From Lineus longissimus (taxonomy: Eukaryota > Nemertea > Pilidiophora > Heteronemertea > Lineidae): 64,000 bases of DNA. The stretch lies in the NCBI RefSeq assembly GCF_910592395.1, contig NC_088320.1, positions 12,274,501-12,338,500 of the forward strand. The letters run 5' to 3'. The translations under genes were made by a program, and so were the position numbers. Numbering within the stretch: the first letter of the stretch is position 1; each line of letters begins with the position of its first letter. Positions 43,650 to 54,937 of the stretch are shown here, in pieces. A model generated the notes under the pieces. The model ran no database searches and was not told the origin of the DNA. It was given only the letters and a program-made list of their open reading frames with translations.

Positions 43650-46290
43650 GACCCCTTCGTCAGTGACTTGTCTGAGCAGGTGGTGACAAAACCACCTCTC
43701 GATCGACCCTCATGATGTAAGTACATAATTATAAGCTTCGACGGACACACAGTAACAACCCTCGGTCCTCATGTGTGCCTTCTTGTAACTGCCATCTCGT
43801 CGGTCATCGTGTTAGGTACCTTCATATCTAAGTGATTGGAGACAGAACAACCTGTCAGCCCACGTGTCCGAGTGTTAGTTTATGTCGATGGGGACGTAGT
43901 AACAAACCTCTCGGTCCTCATGATATGCCTTGAGCTAAAGATAATATCACAACCTTCATGTTAATGTCTTACTAACTACGGCCCGAGACAATATCTCAGC
44001 CCTTATGTTAGTGCTTCTTAACTTTAGACTCGTCGGTCTTCATGCGTGGGGCAAGGGACACAACAGCATTTCAGCTCCCATGTATTGCGTAAGCTAAGAT
44101 GGAACATGGTATCAACCGGTCCTTATTTTTAGCGTAAACTTAGAGAGGACATAGTCACAACATATCGATCAGTGCGTATAGTGTAAGCTAAGATGGGGAC
44201 ATAGTCACAACATCGGTCATTGTGTATAGTGTAAGCTAAGATGGGGACATAGTCACAACATATCGGTCGTTGTGTATAGTGGAAGCTATGGTGGGGACAT
44301 AGTCACAACATATCGATCAGTGTGTATAGTGTAAGCTAAGATGGGGACATAGTCACAACATCGGTCATTGTGTATAGTGTAAGCTAACATGGGGACATAG
44401 TCACAACATATCGGTCATTGTGTATAATGTAAGCTAAGATGGGGACATAATCACAATATCGGTCATTGTGTATAGTGTAAGCTAAGATGGGGACATAGTC
44501 ACAACATATCGGTCATTGTGTATAATGAAAGCTGAGGTGGGGACATAGTCACAACGTATCGGTCAGTGTGTATAGTGTAAGCTAAGATGGGGACATAGTC
44601 ACAACATCGGTCATTGTGTATAATGAAAGCTAAGATGGGGACATAGTCACAACATCGGTCATTGTGTATAGTGTTAGCTAAGATGGGGACATAGTCACAA
44701 CATCGATCATGGTGTATAGTGTAAGCTAAGACGGGGACATAGTCACAACATATCGGTCATTGTGTATAGTGGAAGCTAAGATGGGGACATAGTCACAACA
44801 TATCGGTCATTGTGTATAGTGGAAGCTAAGATGGGGACATAGTCACAACATATCGGTCATTATGTATAGTGTAAGCTAAGATGGGGACATAGTCACAACC
44901 TATCGGTCATTGTCTATAATGAAAGCTAAGATGGGGACATAATCACAACATATCGGTCATTGTGTATAATGAAAGCTAACGTTGGGACATAATTACAACA
45001 TACCGGTCAGTGTGTATAGTGTAAGCTAAGATGGGGACATAGTCACAACATATCGGTCATTGTCTATAATGAAAGCTAACGTGGGGACATAATCACAACA
45101 TATCGGTCATTGTCTATAATGTAAGCTAACATGGGGACATAGTCACAACATATCGGTCATTGTCTATAATGAAAGCTAACGTGGGGACATAATCACAACA
45201 TATCGGTCATTGTCTATAATGTAAGCTAACATGGGGACATAGTCACAACATATCGGTCAATGTGTATAGTGTAAGCTAAGATGGGGACATAGTCACAACA
45301 TCGGTCATTGTGTATAGTGTAAGCTAAGATGGGGACATAGTCACAACATATCGGTCATTGTGTAAAGTGTAAGCTAAGATGGGGACATAGTCACAACATA
45401 TCGGTCATTGTGTATAGTGTAAGCTAAGATGGGGACATAGTCACAACATATCGATCATTGTGTATAGTGGAAGCTATGGTGGGGACATAGTCACAACATA
45501 TCGGTCATTGTGTATAGTGGAAGCTATGGTGGGGACATAGTCACAACATATCGGTCATTGTGTAAAGTGTAAGCTAAGATGGGGACATAGTCACAACATA
45601 TCGGTCATTGTGTATAGTGTAAGCTAAGATGGGGACATAGTCACAACATCAGTCATTGTGTATAGTGTAAGCTAAGATGGGGACATAGTCACAACATATC
45701 GGTCATTGTGTATAATGAAAGCTAACGTGGGGACATAGTCACAACATCAGTCATTGTGTATAGTGTAAGCTAAGATGGGGACATAGTCACAACATATCGG
45801 TCATTGTGTAGTGTAAGCTAACGTGGGGACATAGTCACAACATATCGGTCACATTGTATAGTGTAAGCTAACGTGGGGACATAATCACAACATATCGATC
45901 ATTGTGTATAATGTAAGCTATGATGGGGACATAGTCACAACATATCGGTCCTTATGTTTTAGTGCAACCTAAGATGGGGACATAGTCACAACATATCGGT
46001 CATTGTGTATAGTGTAAGCTAAAGTCGGGACATAGTCACAACATATCAGTCATTGTGTATAGTGTAAGCTAAGATGGGGACATAGTCACAACAACCTATC
46101 GGTCATTATTTTTAGCGAAACCTAAGACGGGGACATAGTCACAACCTTTCGGTCCTTATGTATAGCGTAAGCTAAGACAGGGACATAGTAACAACTTATC
46201 GGTCTTTAGGTATAACATAAGCTAAGACGGGGACATTGTAACAACCTATTGGTGTTTATGTAAGTGCTTTCCATTTGATTGGGACAGCAT
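43650..46290. repeat. 50-bp minisatellite, roughly 40 core copies with decaying edges
   Basis: The core unit is about 50 bp: taagctaagatggggacata gtcacaacatatcggtcatt gtgtatagtg when read in sequence. Variants include a 2-bp shorter form (acatcggtc) and a subfamily with aatgaaagctaacgtgg; runs of the latter alternate with the main type at 44930-45240, suggesting higher-order blocks. Outside about 44080-46100 the units become progressively degenerate on both sides, as expected when homogenisation works mainly in the centre. Confidence 0.92.
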
Positions 46291-47348
46291 CACAACTGCT
46301 GTCGGCTAATGTGTCAACCAGTCCTGTCGATTACCATGTAAATGTATGTTTAACCATCGAAGATAGAAATTAAACCGGCTATCGGTCGTTTTCTGATGAA
46401 CATGGAATGAAATAGAAACCAGCAGTGTTTCATCCTCATGCAAGTGTGTTCTTGAAAGCTGGGAAAGCAATCGCAACACATGCTGGCCGGTACTGATGGC
46501 GACGACTGTCCCAGCAGTGTTCACATGATCATATCAAGATACCGTGGCTGCCGATCCATATGTAATGTCTTCTAAGACTGCATAACAATTTATTACTCGA
46601 TGTCGCATCATTTCAGCAAGATATTAAATCACATCATAATCACTGCCAACCATTCAGTATCACTTCAGTGAATTATATCAGGAAACTGACGGACTATTTT
46701 GAGTCCTAAAAGATTACTCGGTAGGGTCAGAAAAACTTAATCATTAGTATAGGCCTAGTAATTGTTTTTTTTTGTCTGATCGTGTATCCCTTTATTGTTG
46801 GCGGGCATTCATAAACGTATGGACAAGTTGCAGCTTTACCTGCTGCTTATCGACGTTATATACAATGTCCACACAAAATGACTCTGTCATGTGGTTGTCA
46901 TGAGGTTAAGCATTCTCCAAACAGAAATGTTATTCACGTCTCTCTGCCTGTGCTGAGATTAGGTCACAGCCATAGTTCCGTACAGTATTTCGGGTTGAAA
47001 TACAAAACACAATGTTGTATTGTGCACAGCTGTGCCAACTTTAATGTTTTATTACTCCATTCTAACGATGTCTCAGGATTAGGCATCAAAGACCTGCAAT
47101 AAAAGTCAAAAAATGAAATGACCCAATCTTCGCCATTTCGGGGATATGGCAGTCTATCTAACCAGGGATGGAACGAGGCGTTCAGAAGTTAAGAGTCATG
47201 TGCGGAGGATGGATGTTTATATTCATGCTCAAATATAGGCCTTGGCGAGGGCGATTATATCTATCGTCAGGAATATCTGCATCATGCGCATTTGGAATTT
47301 TATGCTAAAGCGACACGATTTTTGTAAAGTTTCTTGTCTGCTACAAAA
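46291..47348. other. Upstream region of the kinase gene
   Basis: No coding exon or clear promoter motif is seen. A 74-codon frame at 46878-47102 has no support. Confidence 0.35.
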
Positions 47349-49293
47349 ATGGACGATCTGCCAAAAAAACGACCGCATCTTCACCTGTCGGAGCCTCAGA
47401 AAGAATCATTGAGATGGTGAGTAGGCACATATTATTATAATCTGAGTTGGTCAAAAGGCTACTAGGTGTGACGCATGGAAGGGTCAGATCACTATTCACT
47501 AGTGCTATTGTATGTTGCTCAGCCAATGGCCCTGAAAATTATCCGAGTTGGTCTTGATGCAGTAGGTCGGCCCACTAGTTGCAATGCCATTGCATTTAGC
47601 CTGGCCTACGTCAATTTCCTGCAGAATACTACCCAAAGATTTGCAAATCCTACCCTTTCATTGGCCACAAAATTATTCAAATCATATCATAATCCGAGCT
47701 GGCCTAAGGGGCAAAGAGTAGCTCGGAAGTGTAACTTTAAAGAGCTAGTCGCTATGGCCCGGGCCGGCAAGGGACTTTTTCAAACAGTCCATACAAATTA
47801 CAAGCATTACATTTTTCTATATCTTATATCTTATATCCTATGACTATCAGGAATTGTCGTCCCCTGTACCAATGACCTTGAATAAAACCATAACAACAGA
47901 ATCATCTGTTTACCAGAGGAAAGAAATTCCGGTCGAGTATTCTAGCTTTTTGATACTTTTTTTGGCAGCTTCATCTTTTATATACTCGAATGAAGTTTTT
48001 TTTTCGAGTTACCCTGTGCGCGTGATGCATTTGATGTAGTTAAAGCTGTTTTGGCTGGCCATGCTTCATAGAACTTGTCTATAACAAAAGGGAGATCACG
48101 AGTCTTCTCTTTGTTTTACTGAACCTTTCTTTTTCAGGCTCAAAACGAGGTTCATTCCGAGTAAGTCATCTAAAACACAAAGTCAGGTAATTCAAGAGCT
48201 TCATCGGATTGAAGTTGGCAGCATCAGTAACGTTGTTTTAGGAAGACTTCTAAACAAAGTATTCAGAGAAAGCGGTGTAAGGAGAAACACTGGGCGTGAT
48301 GGGAAATCCTGGTACTACGGTTTACGTTTGCTAGACCCTGATATCGCACCGCCTCCAAGTAACTCTGATAAAAAGGTCTCAAACACCCGTAATCTACAGG
48401 AGGTAGAAAAGAGGTGTCGTTCCACACTGAATATGTACAGGCGGGAAAGACTCGAAAAAGAACGTCTGCTAGTTGAATTGGAGAAGGTTCAACTGACTCG
48501 AACTGAGATACCAGCATCGTTATACATTAAAAAACAACAACTTGGAGAGCCTGAGTCACATTCTAAGGTGATCCTTGGCAGTGGAACCTTTGGTGAATGC
48601 GTGTTGCAAACATTCAGAGGGATGCTAGTATCTGTTAAACAATTTAAACAGTTTACCCAATGTGAAAGTCGTATGCGTTATGAGGTCCTCAAAGAGGCAA
48701 AGGTTCTCTTAAACCTTACAGCATCACCGCATCTTCCGTATCTAATTGGCATATCACTGGAGGATTTTCCATACCTACTCGTGACATCATTTCATGGTAT
48801 CAATTACAAATCAACTACCTTACAATCTGCACTGTTGAACAAAATTGAAATTGAAAAAACTGAATGGAGTGTCGTGCTTGAGCAAACTTGTGTTGGTCTG
48901 AATGAAATTCATTGCATTGGATATCTACATAATGATTTGAAAAAAGATAATATCCTCATAGAATATGATAGTTCAAGACTAAATGTAGTTATAATAGACT
49001 TCGGTAAAAGTTGCAGAATAAGTAAGGCCACCAAGCGAGTGATACCCAGCAAAGAGAGATCAGATTACAGGAAACGATATCCTTGGGTTGCAAGGGAGGT
49101 AATTGATGGCACTGGGACTTACTCTATTGCAAGCGATATTTTTTCTATTGGTTTCCTTATCCAAAAGATGCAGGATCATGGCCGCCTGCTAACGGATCGA
49201 TTTGTGAATTTACACTTGCTATGCATGTCTGATTGTGCTTCATCTCGACCATCGTTACCAAGGATTATGGATCTCATATCTGGCATCGTTTAG
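47349..49293 (+). CDS. RFX-like winged-helix / protein kinase fusion protein (407 residues)
   Basis: Predicted to bind DNA or another ligand through an N-terminal winged helix and to phosphorylate proteins. Exon 1 is 47349-47416 (MDDLPKKRPHLHLSEP...), donor gtgagt in phase 2; exon 2 is 48138-49293 after tctttttcag, and the join makes Trp23. Residues 23-88 match the RFX DNA-binding pattern: W-L near the start, SISNVVLGRLLNKVF, then GVRRNTGRDGKSWYYGLRL. Residues about 107-146 are a charged coiled coil. The kinase spans about 165-405: glycine loop GSGTFGE (170-176), VSVK Lys190, HNDLKKDN with Asp289, DFG 310-312, AREV in place of APE, SDIFSIG and a late SRPS Arg. All catalytic residues are present, with HND instead of HRD. 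The subfamily is not identified. No frame damage is seen. Confidence 0.82.
47417..48137 (+). other. Intron of the winged-helix/kinase gene
   Basis: 721-bp GT-AG intron. The 122-codon open frame at 47475-47843 inside it has no recognised domain. Confidence 0.7.
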
Positions 49294-52200
49294 CTTCGAC
49301 CGAAGCTTAAAGCAAAACAATCGGGTTTTTTCGCCATCCAACTATAAATTGATGTGATAAAGACAGCAAGAAGTCAACCCACTGAGTTTGGAAAAGATTA
49401 TGCGAGTATTCACAAGAGGATCGTGTGGCAGCCTAGAGGCAAGACTGGTAAGTAAGCATTTTCCTCATTGGCGCTTCAGCCATGTGTAAGCAAAAATCTG
49501 AGGGAGGCCGAGCGAGCTATCGTAACGCAACCCATTGGCAAAGAAGCCCTGGAAATGTAATGGCTCTTTTCACTCAAGAAATGAGGGGTGTAACAGATCA
49601 TTAACTGAATACATATGTAAGCATCCAGTAGAGCACTCGATACTGCGTCCTCAAACGAGTGTGATCAATAACTTTTGAAAACAGGGTGTTCCTTTCTTCA
49701 GGGGTTATCATAGACATCTGATAACACGTCTATCCTATAAATGCATCTTTCATGAGCACATACAATGTAAGTGCCAAACAGAATTATCCACAACTTCCAA
49801 AACATACGAAAACTGCAGCTCCATTAAAAAGCCCCCTTACTTATTTTTGATTAAAGATAGCGTCTAATATTTTAAAATATGGTGTGGTGGAACTAACCAT
49901 CTACGATATCTGAAATTCGTTTAGAGCTCAGTTCAACTGATACAATTTCGAAGACGAGTCCGCTTGGTTGTTAATCTGCGTCAAATTCGTCAACTACAGC
50001 ATTCGCCAATGGTTACAGGTAAAAAAAGTATGTATCAGAATACTCAAGAACGGGTGAATTCAAAGAGAAAATCTATTAATTATGCCTTGGTCACGATTGT
50101 TAGAGTCGTCCAAATCGCTCATCCATTTCTGTTAGTAGACCGCTTCAAACATGTTAAACCAGTGCACACTTTCTGCAAATTTCAGAATAAATGAGCTTGG
50201 CCACGTAACCATGGTAACGTGCTTCTACCATGTTCTATGATACGAAAAAAACGTGGTAGTTGCGTTGGAACTCTCGTAACTCATTTTTAAGAACAATTAT
50301 GCCTTCTCAAATAACAAAACTGGCTAAACTTCACCTGTTTTGTCCACAGTTCAATTGTGCTTAAGGTTAACAACGGTATTTCCAAATATATGGCCTACAT
50401 AACTTAACTTGGACCACGAAAGGGTCCTGCCAACAGTTATGCCGAAGTTTCAGCATGATGCTTACATGTAGGTCCTGAAGCATAAAAGACGCGCCGTACA
50501 AAAGAAGAGCTGTGTACACAGCACACATCAAACACTACGTCGAAACGATCATTCATCATCACTGAATGATTACGTTCATCACTGAATGATTACGAATATT
50601 AACAACTGAACGCCTATATTGTCTCTCTGACATAGGGGGTGTCATACACCCTTATTATAGGGTTTGGTAAGGACCACTCCTGGTCACTGGTGACAATAAT
50701 AATGTCTTGACGGGCTTATATAGTTATCAATGTTTTGGACTAAAACTACTGTGACGCGAACATTTAATGTGGAATGTAAGCACATGGTTACCACCCTGAA
50801 CTGAATAATCGGATTTCCGAACGAGCTTGTTGGGAAAGAACCAGACTGAGTCTCATATTTCAAAAATGCAATAATACTACAGCACATCCAGGCAAAAATG
50901 TCTCACCTAAGGGCTAAATAACGAGCTGAATGTAAATCTGGCTCTTGATATAATTCTTATGAGATGACATTTCAGTCTGTAGATTAATTGTCAATCTTGG
51001 TAGCGGGGACATAAATGTGTAGGCTACATCCTGTCCATTGTTCACAACTTCAGCCCACGCATCATTTTCAAGTATGTCTATCAGTGGCCTAAATTACAAG
51101 AGCAAAAGGAGGCTGTGAACCGTCAGGTTTAATGTTCTCATGGAGGCAAACATGGTTGCACTCACTTAACATGCAGAGATGGGTGGGCCATTAGATTATG
51201 AAATTTATAAATTTTTCTAATTTCGGTGTGGTAAAACCCAAAGGCCAGCTGTCATGCTGTCACATTACTTATAAGTTTGAGGTATTTCACAGGAACCATA
51301 GTTAGATGTCAGTGATCCTTCAACATGGTTATCATTAATTCAAGGCAGCAAAGTAGCGAGATAAAATATGTCAGTATTCGTCATGCCGCAATCACAAAAA
51401 AAATCGCAAAGCGAGCATAACCCCTCAGCCTATTAAGGTTGAAGGTGAGATAATGGTGAAGTTGGCTTAGTGGAGTGGCTAGTTTGCATATGGAAATTAA
51501 AATTGTGGAAACCTATTTTGAGGATGTGAGCGTGGCGGCCATATTGAATTTCGAATCGCGCTGATTTTCGAAAGGAACCTTCCCCTTACAAAACTGCATC
51601 AGGCCTACGCCCACTAAAATTGATTCCATCCTCCAAGCCGTTCTCCTCGAAATTGACGGAAACCGATTTCAAGCACGTTGCCCTGGTGACCATATTGAGA
51701 TTCAGAACGAGCCGGTTTTCGAAAGGAACCTTCCTCTAGTCACCCCCAACGTACATACCAAAAATGAATTCGACAATACCCCTCTAGCCCATTTGGGTTG
51801 AGGGGTAAAAACTTTGCCAGGCTGTCCGAGAATTAGATTTGATGTGCACTTTTTGTGGCAAGCGTTTTGTTTTCCTTTCACAAATCACATTATATTGACA
51901 CCAAGTTGCAAACACAGCGTCAATTTGAACTTTTATTGGGAATAGAAGTGCTCTGAAGATATAATCAATCTCTGCACTCAACTCAAAACTGTTCTTAGGT
52001 TACTATTCGTGGGAGCTTCGAAACCAATGGTTAAAGTGAATATTAGTAGCGTAAAAAACAGGGTCATACATTGAGTGTCATGAGTCATTCCCAAATCTGC
52101 ACATCCGCTGAAGACAAAAAATCTGGAGTAGTAAAATTTAACCACCTGTCAACTCTTTTGTCCACTGAACCAATCGATGTCCACCTAACTTTGTATTTTT

Positions 52201-52423
52201 ACAAGTCGGCACTATCGTTAAGCCTATGTTCTGAGGAGTTTATATAACCAAGTTGAAATTTAGGCTTTTTTCCCAAAGACCAAGTCAGATTTATTTCCCT
52301 AATTTTGAACAATGCAGTCGTATCTAAACAGTGTCAGTCTGTCTTCCCAATACTTTAGACAATATGGCACTCGGCGTTTACGCTAGACATCCCCCTACCC
52401 CATGTGTGATCCCCATATGCATA
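49294..52423. other. No gene assigned; small repeats only
   Basis: Contains a duplicated 20-bp word (atcactgaatgattacg, 50558-50594) and two similar blocks with gattttcgaaaggaacctt (51515-51600 and 51670-51760) that carry ggcggccatattga-type sequence like the palindrome centre. No exon with convincing coding content was found. Confidence 0.4.
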
Positions 52424-52875
52424 AGCCCGCAGCACACCAGCCGCCAACTTTGGCGACAAGAAGCGTTCGGATGACGCCTCTCGACGGCAAAGTTGGCGGC
52501 CAGTGGATCCCGGTCAGAGCACACCTGCCCAGAATTGGCGTCCAGTAGCGTCTTTTCCGCCACTTTAACCCATCCTGGGCCATGCAGCGCGAAATCATGT
52601 GACATCAAGACGCAAGCTGATTGGCTATAGCCTCGCCGCCGACGCCAAGTCAGGCGGCAATCCGTAGCACACCTGGCTTCTTCTTGCGTTCAAACGCGGC
52701 GACACGCGTCAAAAATCAAACATGTTAGATATTTGGCGTTTAGTTGCGGCAAGTGGCGGCAAGTCGCGTTCGCCGACGCCGTTCGTAGCAGACTAGGGAT
52801 TTTTCAGGCGTTCAGGACTCTTGCGGCAAAAAACGCCTGTGAACGCCGAAGTTGGCGGCTAGTGTGCTGCGGGCT
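52424..52875. mobile_element. 452-bp MITE rich in GGCGGC/GCCGCC
   Basis: Terminal inverted repeats of about 35 bp: agcccgcagcacaccagccg at the left, mirrored by cggctagtgtgctgcgggct at the right. The flanking direct repeat is ATA (52421-52423 and 52876-52878). The interior is markedly G+C-rich for this window and has several copies of agttggcggc and its complement. There is no coding capacity. The 3-bp duplication would fit a Harbinger-type MITE, but ATA is not the usual TWA. Confidence 0.75.
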
Positions 52876-52878
52876 ATA

Positions 52879-54162
52879 CGCAATCCCAGGCTGGAATACA
52901 GTGTTCCATTTTTGCCTCCTTTTCAAGTGAACATACATGTAGCCCTGCATTCTGCGGGTCACACAGCTATGATAAGGTTTTTGAAGGAACAGAAAGTAGT
53001 TTGGTCTGCTTTCTTATCACACGAAAATACAATGTTGTGGATTAATGTGAGATAAGGATGCTTTGATTGTACTATTTTCTAGTAGAAAAGAGTCAATTCA
53101 TAGAGATGATTATGTACTAGCGTATTAAACCTATAGGATGAGAATCAAAAGTCCACCAAGCTTGAAACGTTTGAAGTGGGGGCGTGTGAAATCATATTAC
53201 ATTAGAGGTTTCTACAGAAGCACTCAGTTTTTGTAGACATAAACGTTAGTTTATGTGAGAAAATTGGCTGTTGAGCCAAGTTGTTGGAAGAGAATAGTAA
53301 AACAGCTAGCCATATAGGCAGGCCAAACCTAGCTTTTCGCCCGGTCACTGTTTGCAAAAAGTGTATCATGAAAATATCAAAACCGATCTATGACGAATTT
53401 TGAAGACTATTTAGAATAAGATTGGTAACCACAACCGCCAGACTCCCCGATTGTGGAATCGGTACACAGTGTACAACTCTACGCGCTCATTTGACTCACG
53501 CCCACGTACACGTGGAGGTCCCCACAGCATTTCGTTATTAGTTTTGATTAAAAATGGCCACTTAGCTGTCATTTGTAGAACTTTTGGGGCGGCGCTATGG
53601 CCCGTATGTCCACTCATATCTGCTCAAGCCGTATAGGACCGCCCAACCATGCCTATATAGCGGCACATTTTCAGGTGGAGAATAGAAGTTGTGGTATAGC
53701 GCGGGCCCTTGAGTTGCTAGGCCTACAGCAGTCAGCAGAATACCTCCTTCAACAGCATGAATTTGAAGTAGGGACTAGACTTTGCCGTTTTCATTTTGAG
53801 ACTGAGGTAAATATTCTTCTATTTTCTCCGTCTGGCGGGCGTTAGATATCATTACAGGGACGCATGACACTGCAAGGTTGGAGCAAAGTGTCCCCACAAT
53901 ACAGTTCTTATGTAATGTAGATCAAATGTAGTGTTATTTTTTGGATATCGTTTTCCTTTTTCGGTACATTTCTATTTTAGAGAAGCAACTAACGCTTGCT
54001 AAACTAAATTGAAGTGTGTGCTTGCAATCCTTAGTACCATTTTTATTCCATAGACCTGTTCATGATAGGGTTCAGTGACGGATGTTTTGTGATCATTAAG
54101 TGTCCCTTTTACCGATTGTGACTTTTTTCTCATAAGGCCAACATCTTGGATGAATTGAAATA
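52879..54162. other. Region between kinase and SET genes
   Basis: Mostly unassigned. It contains the candidate exon listed separately at 53675-53806. Confidence 0.4.
53675..53806 (+). CDS. Candidate internal exon, unknown gene
   Basis: 44 codons between a good acceptor (acattttcag) and a gtaaat donor, phase 0 on both sides: RSCGIARALELLGLQQSAEY ... EFEVGTRLCRFHFETE. The LC..HF ending recalls a small zinc-binding module, but only one Cys-His half is visible here. In-phase joining to the next exon at 54927 meets a TAA at once, so it is either a 5' exon of another transcript or an alternative exon of the SET gene. Confidence 0.4.
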
Positions 54163-54334
54163 CTTTTGTTCACCCTCAGTTAAGTTGACTTCAATGGTTT
54201 TTTTACTCTATTAAGTGGACACGAAGTGCGTTAAGTTGCCAAAGGCTGGTCCACTTTATACGGTCGAGACATAACGCTTTAAAATGCCTTAATCGATGGA
54301 GATACAGCGTCCTGGAAAATGTCCCCATAACCAT
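54163..54334 (+). repeat. Dispersed hairpin repeat, copy 2
   Basis: Nearly identical (a few substitutions over 170 bp) to 30096-30267; it contains aagtggacac ... ggtccactt. Confidence 0.85.
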
Positions 54335-54937
54335 GATAAGTATGCCCTCCAAGAATATCTCTTGTACAACACAACGAGTTATATTATCCCTTAACAACAT
54401 GGGTCACAAGGAACAAAAACTGAGCAGGTAAAACTAAACAGACGACAAAAATGTCCTTGATAAATATGTAGATGGGCACCCATCACATTCGCTATTAAGC
54501 AGTCAATATAACAATGATATATTCCCCCCCCCCCAAGCCTTTCACACTTTGCATATAGCGGGATGTACTCTTAACTTCGCTGTGTATATTTTTCTGTTCA
54601 AAATAAATTTCACATATATCGATATTTTCTAATCTGTGAAGTTTAAAATGCACAATTTACACCCCTACTAAATTAAACATGTTTGATATCGTAATGCCAA
54701 AATACTTTCATTTGCCTGCAGTTTTAGGAGAGATGACAATGATCTTTAATAGCCGAACACTATTAACACTATCAATAATATGTTTTCAGCTATTTATACA
54801 TAACTCCAGGTGTGATTAACTTGTGGCCTAACTTATACAGCTTTGTTAAGGCAATGATGGATTAATGAAGTCCGTCTAACACCCCAAGATATTGTATAGG
54901 CTAAAAACTCTTTATTTTCATTTCAGATATAACCAAG

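Noticed and set aside
44080-46100. CRISPR-like array
   Set aside because: The repeats are directly abutting 50-bp units without unique spacers, in a eukaryotic sequence; it is a minisatellite.
54927-54937. Joining exon 53675-53806 directly to the SET exon at 54927
   Set aside because: In the required phase the second codon is TAA; the SET frame starts at the ATG at 54938.
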